Shown: positions 57,290-64,000 of the stretch, piece by piece
How the letters are laid out: the number at the start of each line of letters is the position of its first letter
Position numbering within the stretch: the stretch's first letter is position 1
NCBI RefSeq assembly: GCF_024055595.1
Contig: NZ_JAMXOF010000002.1
Coordinates: forward strand, 186,001-250,000
Direction: 5' to 3'
Origin: Mucilaginibacter aurantiaciroseus
GTDB lineage: Bacteria; Bacteroidota; Bacteroidia; Sphingobacteriales; Sphingobacteriaceae
Length of the DNA: 64,000 bases
The notes under the pieces: generated by a model
Told to the model about the DNA's origin: nothing
What the model saw: only the letters and a program-made list of their open reading frames with translations
Database searches by the model: none
Program-made: the position numbers and the translations under genes

Positions 57290-59371
57290 ATGAGGAAATC
57301 TTTAATAGCAATTGCCCTTGTTGCGGCCGGCTTAAATGTTTCGGCACAGTATGCTCTTAAGCCTTATGGCGTATTACCCAAACAGCGGCAGCTAAACTGG
57401 CAGGAAACAGATATGTACTGTATAGTGCATTTTAGTATGGCTACCTATACAGATAAAGAATGGGGCTATGGCGATGAAGAGCCTGGTATATTTAACCCCA
57501 AAAGCTTTAATGCCATGCAAATTGTAGGCGCGGCAAAAGCAGGTGGTTTTAAAGGGATTGTGGTAGTAGCAAAACACCACGATGGGTTTTGCCTTTGGCC
57601 AACCAAAACTACCAATCATAACATTAGCAAAAGCCCCTACAAAAACGGCAAGGGCGATATCCTGAAAGAATACCAGTTGGCATGCCAAAAGCTGGGGATG
57701 AAAATGGCGGTTTACTGCTCGCCCTGGGACAGGAACAACGCCCTTTACGGCAAGCCAGAATATGTAACCAAAGTTTACCGTGAGCAGCTGAAGGAGTTAT
57801 ACAGCAATTACGGCCCGCTGTTTATGTCGTGGCATGATGGTGCCAACGGCGGCGATGGGTATTACGGCGGCACCCGCGAAGCGCGTAAGATAGACCGATC
57901 GACTTATTATGGTTGGGATACTACCTGGGGCATCACACGCAAAATGCAGCCCGGCGCATCTATATTTGGTGATGTTGGCCCGGACGTACGCTGGGTAGGT
58001 AACGAGGAAGGCCATGCCGGCGAAACCTATTGGGCAACTTATACACCCCACGCACCCGAAGAAGGCAAAGTACCTGCTAACGGATTTGTAAAAGATTATG
58101 AAGGTACAGAAGGCACCCGTAACGGCAAATTTTGGATGCCTGCAGAGTGCGATGTGCCGTTAAGGCGCGGATGGTTTTACCACCAGTCGCAGGATGGGCA
58201 ATCAAAATCGGCTTACAACCTGGTTGACCTGTACTACAAAAGTGTTGGCCGTGGCGCATGTTTAGACCTGGGCCTGTCGCCAGATAAAGATGGTTTGATA
58301 ACCAATGAGGATGTAAATATCCTGAAACAATTTGGCGGCATTTTAAAGCAAACCTTTGCCGTTAACCTGGCTAAAGGCGCATCTTTTAAAGCATCCAATA
58401 TCCGCGGTAACAATAGCACCAAATTTGGCACATCATTTTTAATAGATAATAGCCGCTATACGTATTGGGCTACAAATGATAAGGTTACCAAACCCACTTT
58501 AGAAGTCGATCTGCACTTGGCCAAAACCTTTAACATTATCCGCCTGCGCGAGAATATTAAACTGGGGCAGCGTATAGAAGGCGCGGCTTTTGACGCCTGG
58601 ATAGATGGAGGTTGGAAAGAAATTGCCACTGTGCCAAGCGTTGGCGCTAACCGTTTAGTACGTTTGCCTTATAACATCACCACAAGCAAAGTAAGGTTAC
58701 GGATCACCAAATCGCCGGTGGCAGTTGCTATTAGTGATTTCGGCTTATTTAAAGAACCGGTACATTTGGTTGCGCCAATCATCAATCGGAACAAATTGGG
58801 CGAGGTGGCTATCACCACAGAAGCACCCGTCGGCAGTATCCGTTATACAACAGATGGTACACTGCCCACGGCTACTTCCCCGGCGTTCATCAAACCGTTT
58901 ATGTTGGCCGAAGGCGGCGAAATAAAAGCGATTAGTTTAGATGGTAACAATAAACCGAGCGAGGTAAGTACGCAAGCATTCGGCTTGTCAAAAAGTAAAT
59001 GGCAAGTTATCGGCGATGACGCCAAAAAGGCTATTGACGATGATGCCAATACCTTTGTAGCAAAATCAACCTCGTCAGAATTGGTGGTAGATTTGGGCGC
59101 AGACTACACAATAAAAACCTTTTTATATCTGCCAAGGCGGGATAAACAAACTGACGGCTTGGTAAGCGGTTATAGCTGGGCTGTAAGCAACGACGGTACC
59201 ACATGGCAAACTGTTGCCGATGGCGAATTTTCAAATATCAAATCAAACCCAATAGAACAATTGGTGCCGCTGAAAGCCGCTGTGAAAGCCAGGTACTTTA
59301 AATTAACGGCTGTAAAACTTATCAGCGGAACAGGAATAAGCGCTGCAGAAATAGGCGTACAAGTAAAATAG
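57290..59371 (+). CDS. alpha-L-fucosidase (GH29) with discoidin and chitobiase-type domains
   Basis: 693 residues, signal peptide (ending NVSAQ). The GH29 barrel (about 22-365) contains the substrate patterns VAKHHDGFCLWPTK and SWHDGANGGDGYYGG with the likely nucleophile Asp183. About 385-500 is an F5/8C (discoidin) domain, 505-575 a CHB_HEX_C-type FN3-like domain (TTDGTLPTA), and 580-690 a second F5/8C domain. Removes alpha-L-fucose from host or plant glycans. Starts six bases after the preceding gene, likely one mRNA. Confidence 0.92.
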   Translation: MRKSLIAIALVAAGLNVSAQYALKPYGVLPKQRQLNWQETDMYCIVHFSMATYTDKEWGYGDEEPGIFNPKSFNAMQIVGAAKAGGFKGIVVVAKHHDGFCLWPTKTTNHNISKSPYKNGKGDILKEYQLACQKLGMKMAVYCSPWDRNNALYGKPEYVTKVYREQLKELYSNYGPLFMSWHDGANGGDGYYGGTREARKIDRSTYYGWDTTWGITRKMQPGASIFGDVGPDVRWVGNEEGHAGETYWATYTPHAPEEGKVPANGFVKDYEGTEGTRNGKFWMPAECDVPLRRGWFYHQSQDGQSKSAYNLVDLYYKSVGRGACLDLGLSPDKDGLITNEDVNILKQFGGILKQTFAVNLAKGASFKASNIRGNNSTKFGTSFLIDNSRYTYWATNDKVTKPTLEVDLHLAKTFNIIRLRENIKLGQRIEGAAFDAWIDGGWKEIATVPSVGANRLVRLPYNITTSKVRLRITKSPVAVAISDFGLFKEPVHLVAPIINRNKLGEVAITTEAPVGSIRYTTDGTLPTATSPAFIKPFMLAEGGEIKAISLDGNNKPSEVSTQAFGLSKSKWQVIGDDAKKAIDDDANTFVAKSTSSELVVDLGADYTIKTFLYLPRRDKQTDGLVSGYSWAVSNDGTTWQTVADGEFSNIKSNPIEQLVPLKAAVKARYFKLTAVKLISGTGISAAEIGVQVK

Positions 59372-59833
59372 TATGATATCAATGAAGAATAAATTAAGAT
59401 TACTTATACCATTTGGCGCTGTACAGTTAGGGCCAACCCAGCTTTATCTCCTTAAGTAGCATGGAGCAACAAATGCAAGCATAACATCTAAAACACATTT
59501 TGTTAAATATTAACTGAAATCGCTGATTAAGTTCATTTTATGATCTTCGTTTAGTGAAAAACAAGCAAATCAAACAACTTATCAGAGAAATTTCGACGAA
59601 GTGAAAGCCGACCGCATTTTGCTGCTTTTAAATACCGCAAAACATCACGGCTAAATAAGGCAGATGAATATAGTTTAGCCAGGGTAAACCAAAAGGAACT
59701 TCACAGGTTAATCTTGCTTCAGATTACCTTAGCGATTCCCAATAGTAAACAACATCCTTAAAAGTATAATTAGCGTATGTTGCACTTATAGCCCTGAAAG
59801 AAATGCTTATTAAATATTCTTGTCATCAGTATT
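59372..59833. other. gene-free region between GH29 and MBOAT genes
   Basis: 462 bases. I see no recognisable gene, hairpin or repeat. A 28-codon frame starts at 59374 (MISMKNKLRLLIPFGAVQL) and a roughly 60-codon start-less frame lies at about 59600-59760; neither matches a family I know. They may be relics. Confidence 0.4.
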
Positions 59834-61318
59834 TTAGAACTGGAAATAAATAAATGATTTACTGGTACCCTGACTTAAAATAATCAGGATCAATAATAAG
59901 GCCCATACAATACCCAATAGCCACCACGGTAATTTTGCAGAGGTTTTTAAAACTGTTGTATCCCGCATAAACCAATGAAATGCCAGCATTAATGACACTA
60001 CAATTGCTACCTGCAATAGAGCAGCAGTAGTAAGTAATGGCGGCCCAGCGGGCGGAGCCTGGCCTGCCATGGATTTTAATAAACGCCATGCGATTGCAAA
60101 GGTAGCCGAACGGAAAAATACCCAGGTTACACAAATAAGCAGAAATGTAAACAGCGCATATAAAAATCCGCCAGTGCTTTTGCCGGGTAATACAGGCGCG
60201 AAAGAGGCTGTAACAATAACAGGCGCCAGTGGGATACTATCGGGCAGGTGTGGTTTTTTTATCCTGCTGTCTTTCAGCGCTTTTTCTATCCATAAATAAA
60301 AGCCATGCAAACAACCCCAGGCAACGAAGGTCCAGTTGGCGCCGTGCCATAAGCCGCCAATTAGCATCGTGATCATTACATTTATATAGGCCCTGAATTT
60401 GCCTTCGCGGTTGCCCCCTAATGGAATATAAAGGTAATCACGCAACCACGATGACAGGGTAATATGCCATCTGCGCCAAAAATCCGAAAATCCGATGGCT
60501 GCATATGGATACAAGAAATTTTGCGGTAAAATAAAACCAAGGCAAAGTGCCACACCTATGGCAGAAGTAGAGTATCCTGCAAAATCAAAAAATATTTGAC
60601 CGGAAAATGCAAGCACCCCTGCCCATGCATCAAGCGGGCCCATATTGCCCGGGGAACTAAAAACGATATCAGATGTTGATGCAAGAAGCGTGTCGGCACA
60701 AACAACTTTCATGAATAAGCCAAGTGTTAACAGCAGTAAGCCGTTAAGTAATTGTTGGCCCGTAGCTGTGCGGGGGGTTTCAAATTGAGGCACCAGTTGA
60801 GGTGGGCGCACAATAGGGCCGGCAACAAGGTGAGGAAAAAAGGTTACAAATAACGAAAAATCAAGCAGTGATTTTACCGGCTTACTTTTCTTTTTATACA
60901 TATCAATGGTATAACAAAGTGTGGTAAAAGTATAAAAAGAGATGCCGGCAGGTAATATGATATTTGGTTTAGCGGGATGGTAGTTTAAACCTATGGCATT
61001 ACTAAGGGTTACAAAATTCTCTAATATAAAGCCACCATATTTAAAAAAGCATAACATGCCCAGGTTGCCTATTAAACTTATTATTAATAGCAAGTGGCGT
61101 TTACTTTTATTGGGTTGCGTGTATAATGCCCTGCCTACAAAAAAATCTACAACGGTAGAAAGCCAAAGCAATAAGATGAACGGCGGATTCCATGCTGCAT
61201 AAAAAAGGTAACTGGCAATTAACAAGTTTATCTTTTTAGCCTTCCAGGAGATGGGAAGGTTGTGCAAGCCGAGTATGATGGCAAAAAAAATAACAAAGGT
61301 ATAGGAGTTAAAAACCAT
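59834..61318 (-). CDS. MBOAT-family O-acyltransferase (AlgI-like)
   Basis: 494 residues, about eleven helices. MBOAT O-acyltransferase of the AlgI/PatA/DltB type; the active-site region reads GLWHGANWTFVAWGCLHGF with the catalytic His, preceded by the DYLYIPLGGNREG loop. It probably acetylates an exopolysaccharide or cell-wall glycan in the periplasm. The next gene on the strand, 61370, is its SGNH-type partner, 51 bases upstream. Confidence 0.93.
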   Translation of the reverse strand: MVFNSYTFVIFFAIILGLHNLPISWKAKKINLLIASYLFYAAWNPPFILLLWLSTVVDFFVGRALYTQPNKSKRHLLLIISLIGNLGMLCFFKYGGFILENFVTLSNAIGLNYHPAKPNIILPAGISFYTFTTLCYTIDMYKKKSKPVKSLLDFSLFVTFFPHLVAGPIVRPPQLVPQFETPRTATGQQLLNGLLLLTLGLFMKVVCADTLLASTSDIVFSSPGNMGPLDAWAGVLAFSGQIFFDFAGYSTSAIGVALCLGFILPQNFLYPYAAIGFSDFWRRWHITLSSWLRDYLYIPLGGNREGKFRAYINVMITMLIGGLWHGANWTFVAWGCLHGFYLWIEKALKDSRIKKPHLPDSIPLAPVIVTASFAPVLPGKSTGGFLYALFTFLLICVTWVFFRSATFAIAWRLLKSMAGQAPPAGPPLLTTAALLQVAIVVSLMLAFHWFMRDTTVLKTSAKLPWWLLGIVWALLLILIILSQGTSKSFIYFQF

Positions 61319-61369
61319 GGCGTTAGCATTTAAGGTTTAGTGTGATTTTTGCGTTTAGGAGCTAAAATG

Positions 61370-62386
61370 TTATAGGCCCCAGATCTTGTCGTGTTTTAAA
61401 ATATTTACCAATGTGTGGGTATAAGTTATAGCGCCTGCGGGCGATAAATGCGAAAACTCCGGGCAGGTAAGTGATGCCATTACGGGATAATCTGCGTAGT
61501 AAATACCCTTGCACCCGGTTTCTTTTAATAACCTGTTCCAGTAAGCCTCACGCGGGAACATGTGGTTTTCGGCCATTAAAAAAAATCCGCTCGAAGGTGT
61601 CCTGGTGAAGACAACGTCACCGCCTCTTGCTTTAATTTTAGCTACATCGCGCGTTACCGACTGCATAACCAGGTCAAGTGCTTTGCCGCTCATGGGTGGT
61701 GTAGGGTCATTTTTCAATAATCCCCAAATGGCTTTTACTTTATTGCGTTTATTAGTATCGGTTACAAAATCTGCACTCATTTTAGTTTGCCGGTTTAAAA
61801 GTGTGATGCCGAAGCCTTGTGGGAAATCAAGAAAGGGATATACCATTGGCCTGTTTGGAATATGCATTTCGCCAATAAAGGCATTGATGGCGTATTTGCC
61901 ATTATTTAAAAAAGCCAGGCGGCTTTCTATCGGCTTATCAATAAGGAAACTTAATTTCTGAGCCGGTGTACGTTCTTTATAATAAGCTAAGCCTGCATCA
62001 GGTGAAGCATTGCCACGATTACTAAAAAATAAAACTTCAGTAACATCAATAATAAGCTTGCCTTTGAATTTAGGGTCATTAGCTAAATTAGTGAGTATGT
62101 GTCTTGGTGACGAGGCTACCATTGCCAGCTGTATAGCGTGTTTATTTGTGAGCCCTTGCCAGGTGGCAATATCAAGATCATATTTAATACGGGAAGAGCC
62201 TATGAAAACTATTGATTTATCGGAAGGCTCGTAAACCTGTTCACGGGTATGTGCCCATAATTCCGGGCCGTCGTCATAATCGGTAACCACACCTTGATGC
62301 CGCAAGTATAATTCCCATGAAATTACAAAAGCTAAAACAAGCAGCAGGGCTAACGCTGCTGATTTTACAGATAGTTGTGTTTTCAT
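61370..62386 (-). CDS. SGNH-like membrane-anchored acetyltransferase partner (AlgJ/AlgX-like)
   Basis: 338 residues from ATG 62386; the frame begins two codons earlier at a TTG. One N-terminal anchor (about 9-28) precedes a periplasmic domain. FIGSSRIKYDLDIATW resembles the SGNH block I (GSS with the catalytic Ser), and a later FSHLSPAGAITYT has the Asp/Ser-x-x-His-like His region. Such proteins take acetyl groups from an MBOAT channel to a polymer. Its place directly before the MBOAT gene supports the pairing. The domain is divergent, so catalytic residues need alignment. Confidence 0.82.
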   Translation of the reverse strand: MKTQLSVKSAALALLLVLAFVISWELYLRHQGVVTDYDDGPELWAHTREQVYEPSDKSIVFIGSSRIKYDLDIATWQGLTNKHAIQLAMVASSPRHILTNLANDPKFKGKLIIDVTEVLFFSNRGNASPDAGLAYYKERTPAQKLSFLIDKPIESRLAFLNNGKYAINAFIGEMHIPNRPMVYPFLDFPQGFGITLLNRQTKMSADFVTDTNKRNKVKAIWGLLKNDPTPPMSGKALDLVMQSVTRDVAKIKARGGDVVFTRTPSSGFFLMAENHMFPREAYWNRLLKETGCKGIYYADYPVMASLTCPEFSHLSPAGAITYTHTLVNILKHDKIWGL

Positions 62387-62573
62387 TAGCAAGAAATAAA
62401 TGTTCGTGTAAAAAAAAACTTAGCGAAGTGCGTGTTCGTAATAATTCCCGCATCGCTTTAGAAAGGTATACGTGGTGTAATGTATTGTAAAAGCCTGTAA
62501 TTTAACTATTTATATTGAAAAGCAAAGTTTTTTTAAAAAAATTTTAAAAACTGTATGATAATTAAGGTGAAGC

Positions 62574-62744
62574 CTACGATAGATGTTGATGTAATAAGTT
62601 TTTGGTAGTGTAAGGGCGGTATTTCACCGTGTGGCCTTTGGTAGCAAATTGGTTATGTGAAAGGAAACGGTTGTTGAGATCGGATGTAAAGCCAATATAG
62701 ATCTCGTTAAAAGAAGGTGAATACAACACGTAGACGGTAAACAT
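62574..62744 (-). pseudogene. truncated GIY-YIG endonuclease copy
   Basis: 56 codons from ATG 62744 to TAG 62574. The first 44 residues are identical to the intact GIY-YIG protein at 62849-63115 (both contain FNEIYIGFT and NNRFLSHNQFATKGHTVKYRP); beyond this the frame runs into unrelated DNA (YTTKNLLHQ) and stops. It is the left end of a 371-bp tandem duplication. Confidence 0.9.
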
Positions 62745-62817
62745 ACGCTGTAATTAAATTAGGAAGGCCCCATAAAGGGGCCTTCTACAAGTAGCGGGGA
62801 GCAGGATCGAACTGCCG
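62612..62817. repeat. tandem duplication, copy 1
   Basis: 206 bases repeated at 62983-63188 with two substitutions (gcaaatt/gcgaatt and ggtgaat/ggtgagt). It holds the 5' part of the GIY-YIG gene, a hairpin and the 3' end of a tRNA-Met gene. Offset 371 bases. Confidence 0.95.
62763..62785 (-). terminator. hairpin behind pseudo-tRNA (copy 1)
   Basis: GAAGGCCCC and GGGGCCTTC arms with ATAAA loop, identical to the hairpin behind the intact tRNA. Duplicate of 63134-63156. Confidence 0.65.
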
Positions 62818-62859
62818 TCCGTTAGCTAACGGATATGAATCCTGTGTTCTAACCATCTG
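62792..62859 (-). pseudogene. degenerate tRNA-Met copy
   Basis: The T-arm and 3' acceptor strand (GGCAGTTCGATCCTGCTCC) and the anticodon CAT (62835-62837) match the intact tRNA-Met. The 5' acceptor strand and D-stem are gone, replaced by the end of the GIY-YIG gene, and the variable region is replaced by a palindrome (TCCGTTAGCTAACGGA), six bases longer than the original. It cannot form a cloverleaf. Part of its D-loop (GATGGTTAG) supplies the last codons and the stop of the GIY-YIG gene. Confidence 0.85.
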
Positions 62860-63115
62860 TTGTGTCAAATTTTTTCCGGATGATATCCCAAATAAATGTG
62901 CGGCCATTTGATGATTTTAATTGCTTTTCTCTTTTCATCGCTTCGGACTTAATTGCAAAATCTTCAATATGTGCGATTACCCAAGGGCGGTATTTCACCG
63001 TGTGGCCTTTGGTAGCGAATTGGTTATGTGAAAGGAAACGGTTGTTGAGATCGGATGTAAAGCCAATATAGATCTCGTTAAAAGAAGGTGAGTACAACAC
63101 GTAGACGGTAAACAT
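62849..63115 (-). CDS. GIY-YIG endonuclease domain protein (UPF0213-like)
   Basis: 88 residues. The single-domain GIY-YIG type: YVLYSPSFNEIYIGFT holds the family's two Tyr segments, followed by Arg in DLNNRFLSH. YRPWVIAHIEDFAIKSEAMKREKQLKS has the expected Glu. The final residues FDTTDG and stop derive from a pseudo-tRNA copy. Function unknown; related proteins may be DNA-repair or mobile-element nucleases. Upstream is the intact tRNA-Met. Confidence 0.88.
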   Translation of the reverse strand: MFTVYVLYSPSFNEIYIGFTSDLNNRFLSHNQFATKGHTVKYRPWVIAHIEDFAIKSEAMKREKQLKSSNGRTFIWDIIRKKFDTTDG

Positions 63116-63188
63116 ACGCTGTAATTAAATTAGGAAGGCCCCATAAAGGGGCCTTCTACAAGTAGCGGGGAGCAGGATCGAACTGCCG
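62983..63188. repeat. tandem duplication, copy 2
   Basis: Second copy of the 206-base repeat at 62612-62817; contains the 5' part of the intact GIY-YIG gene and the 3' part of the intact tRNA-Met. Confidence 0.95.
63134..63156 (-). terminator. hairpin behind tRNA-Met
   Basis: GAAGGCCCC/GGGGCCTTC stem with a five-base loop begins eight bases after the tRNA 3' end. Few T follow, so it may also be a processing signal. Confidence 0.65.
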
Positions 63189-63236
63189 ACCTCAGGGTTA
63201 TGAATCCTGCGCTCTAACCATCTGAGCTACCCCGCC
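63163..63236 (-). tRNA. tRNA-Met (anticodon CAT)
   Basis: 74 bases, 5' GGCGGGG pairing with CCCCGCT (one G-U), discriminator A at 63163. D-stem GCTC/GAGC, T-loop TTCGATC, anticodon CAT at 63202-63200. The T-stem is GGCAG/CTGCT. Elongator-type features (no CxxxA mismatch at the acceptor end) favour elongator Met or an Ile-CAT precursor, which cannot be separated by eye. The CCA is not encoded (next base is C, T, then no CCA). Confidence 0.92.
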
Positions 63237-63395
63237 GAAAAAAATATATGGTTACCTAAATTTTACTTTAGCCCTATTTTGTAGTCATACCAATGATACT
63301 TCCGAAAAAGGTTTGCAAATATAGCAGAAATTCGCTTCCTTTAGAAAAAATGTTAACTTTTACTCTTGATTGGTTTTTGTAATTATTGATTCCCT

Positions 63396-63776
63396 ATGTC
63401 CGAAAAGAAGAAATTTAATATCGAGTACGAGATAAAATCGTCACCCAGAATACTATACACCTTCCTGAACGAAGCAAATGGCCTTACTCAATGGTTTGCA
63501 GATGACGTTAGCGTACGCGACCAGATCTACACCTTTACATGGGATGATGAGAAGCAAAACGCCAAATTGGTATCCTTAAAGGAGAACAAACTGGTGCGTT
63601 TTAAGTGGATTGACGACGAGCCGCAATGTTATTTTGAAATGGAGATCATCCAGGACGAGCTAACAAACGATGTTGCCCTTAGCATCACCGATTTTGCAAC
63701 CGAAGAAACCATTGCAGAACGTAAACTGATTTGGGATAACCAAATAGATTACCTGATAAGTACACTGGGCGCTTAA
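63396..63776 (+). CDS. START-like domain protein
   Basis: 126 residues, SRPBCC/START-like fold. The regular pattern begins FNIEYEIKSSPRILYTFLNEA, with GLTQWFADDV and FKWIDDEPQCYFEMEI. Bacteroidota proteins of this type are small cytoplasmic lipid- or ligand-binding proteins with no settled role. Monocistronic between the tRNA and the LptF/LptG-like gene. Confidence 0.85.
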   Translation: MSEKKKFNIEYEIKSSPRILYTFLNEANGLTQWFADDVSVRDQIYTFTWDDEKQNAKLVSLKENKLVRFKWIDDEPQCYFEMEIIQDELTNDVALSITDFATEETIAERKLIWDNQIDYLISTLGA

Positions 63777-63791
63777 ACATTTTTATTTCCT

Positions 63792-63799
63792 TATTTTTG
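63792..63799 (+). promoter_or_regulatory. candidate -7 element for the LptF/LptG-like gene
   Basis: TATTTTTG fits TAnnTTTG. No TTG at the preferred spacing. 76 bases before the ATG. Confidence 0.4.
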
Positions 63800-63875
63800 T
63801 ATTCCGAAACGGGCGTTAAGCGCTTGCAATTATTTGCGCGCATAAACGTTTCAGTCCCTGTATACAATTGCCCTG

Positions 63876-64000
63876 ATGAAAAAAATACATCTGTTACTGC
63901 TTAAATCATTTATAAGGCCTTTTATAGTAACCTTATTAATAGTGATGTTTGTATTGCTGATGTTGTTTTTGTTTAAATACATCGATGACCTTATCGGCAA
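63876..64000 (+). CDS. LptF/LptG-family permease, 5' end only
   Basis: 41 residues to the window edge. The first helix (LLLLKSFIRPFIVTLLIVMF) and the FLFKYIDDLIGK motif after it are characteristic of YjgP/YjgQ (LptF/LptG) permeases of the LPS transport ABC complex. Subunit identity cannot be told from this fragment. Confidence 0.75.
   Translation, partial: MKKIHLLLLKSFIRPFIVTLLIVMFVLLMLFLFKYIDDLIG

Noticed and set aside
61560..61961. Forward frame opposite the SGNH partner gene
   Set aside because: Shadow; no start signal and no domain.
62612..63188. Tandem repeat as an insertion sequence
   Set aside because: No transposase, no terminal inverted repeats; the repeated block follows gene and tRNA boundaries, so duplication is the better reading.

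Overview
The window is a chromosomal segment of a Bacteroidota bacterium, most likely family Sphingobacteriaceae and resembling Mucilaginibacter or Pedobacter. This rests on the protein families (DUF4369/TlpA thioredoxins, alternative complex III, zinc-finger-less DnaG, long SecA, SusD-era style glycosidases with discoidin and chitobiase domains) and on promoters of the Bacteroidota type (TTG, spacer, TAnnTTTG). No identity to a named strain can be claimed from the sequence alone.

Layout. 1-4.6 kb: a truncated NAD-dependent epimerase, an arginase-fold protein with a degenerate metal site, and two tandem periplasmic thioredoxins. 4.7-18.5 kb: housekeeping genes purD, secA, a SPOR protein, an M20 amidohydrolase, asnS and prfB, with envelope proteins and a DMT transporter between them; prfB carries a classical +1 programmed frameshift. 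18.5-28.1 kb: pgi, a lipoprotein glutamine cyclotransferase, a YraN nuclease-like protein, dnaG, a SirB1-type protein, a methyltransferase, a BamA-like barrel. 28.2-29.2 kb: a deoxyhypusine-synthase-like gene.

29.5-46.5 kb is the core of the window: one long respiratory cluster, actABCDEF (alternative complex III, quinol:cytochrome c oxidoreductase) followed by cytochrome c oxidase subunits II and I, heme A synthase, heme O synthase, two subunit III proteins, subunit IV, a SCO1 copper chaperone, a DUF420 membrane protein and a small CxxC membrane protein. Electrons would run from menaquinol through ActB/ActA/ActE hemes to the CuA site of CoxB and then to the heme-copper centre of CoxA; the assembly genes lie in the same cluster. 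A Bacteroidota promoter is visible upstream of actA.

46.5-64 kb: DUF2461, an OmpA lipoprotein, a fuconolactonase-like amidohydrolase, an amino acid permease, then a carbohydrate-active stretch (GH16 lipoprotein, GH38, a decayed sialate O-acetylesterase/PA14 hybrid, GH29 fucosidase) interrupted by truA and by a chloroperoxidase-type pseudogene; an MBOAT/SGNH acyltransferase pair; a tandem duplication joining tRNA-Met to a GIY-YIG gene; a START-like gene and the beginning of an LptF/LptG permease.

Points that stand out: the tRNA-Met/GIY-YIG 371-bp tandem duplication that leaves a pseudo-tRNA providing a stop codon; a family of intergenic elements in which a short word, different at each site, is iterated in both orientations; pseudoenzyme-like active sites (arginase fold, DnaG zinc finger, DHS-like); and two deletion-scarred genes side by side at 55.8-57.3 kb. 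I did not find a CRISPR array, a transposase, a prophage or a clear defence system.
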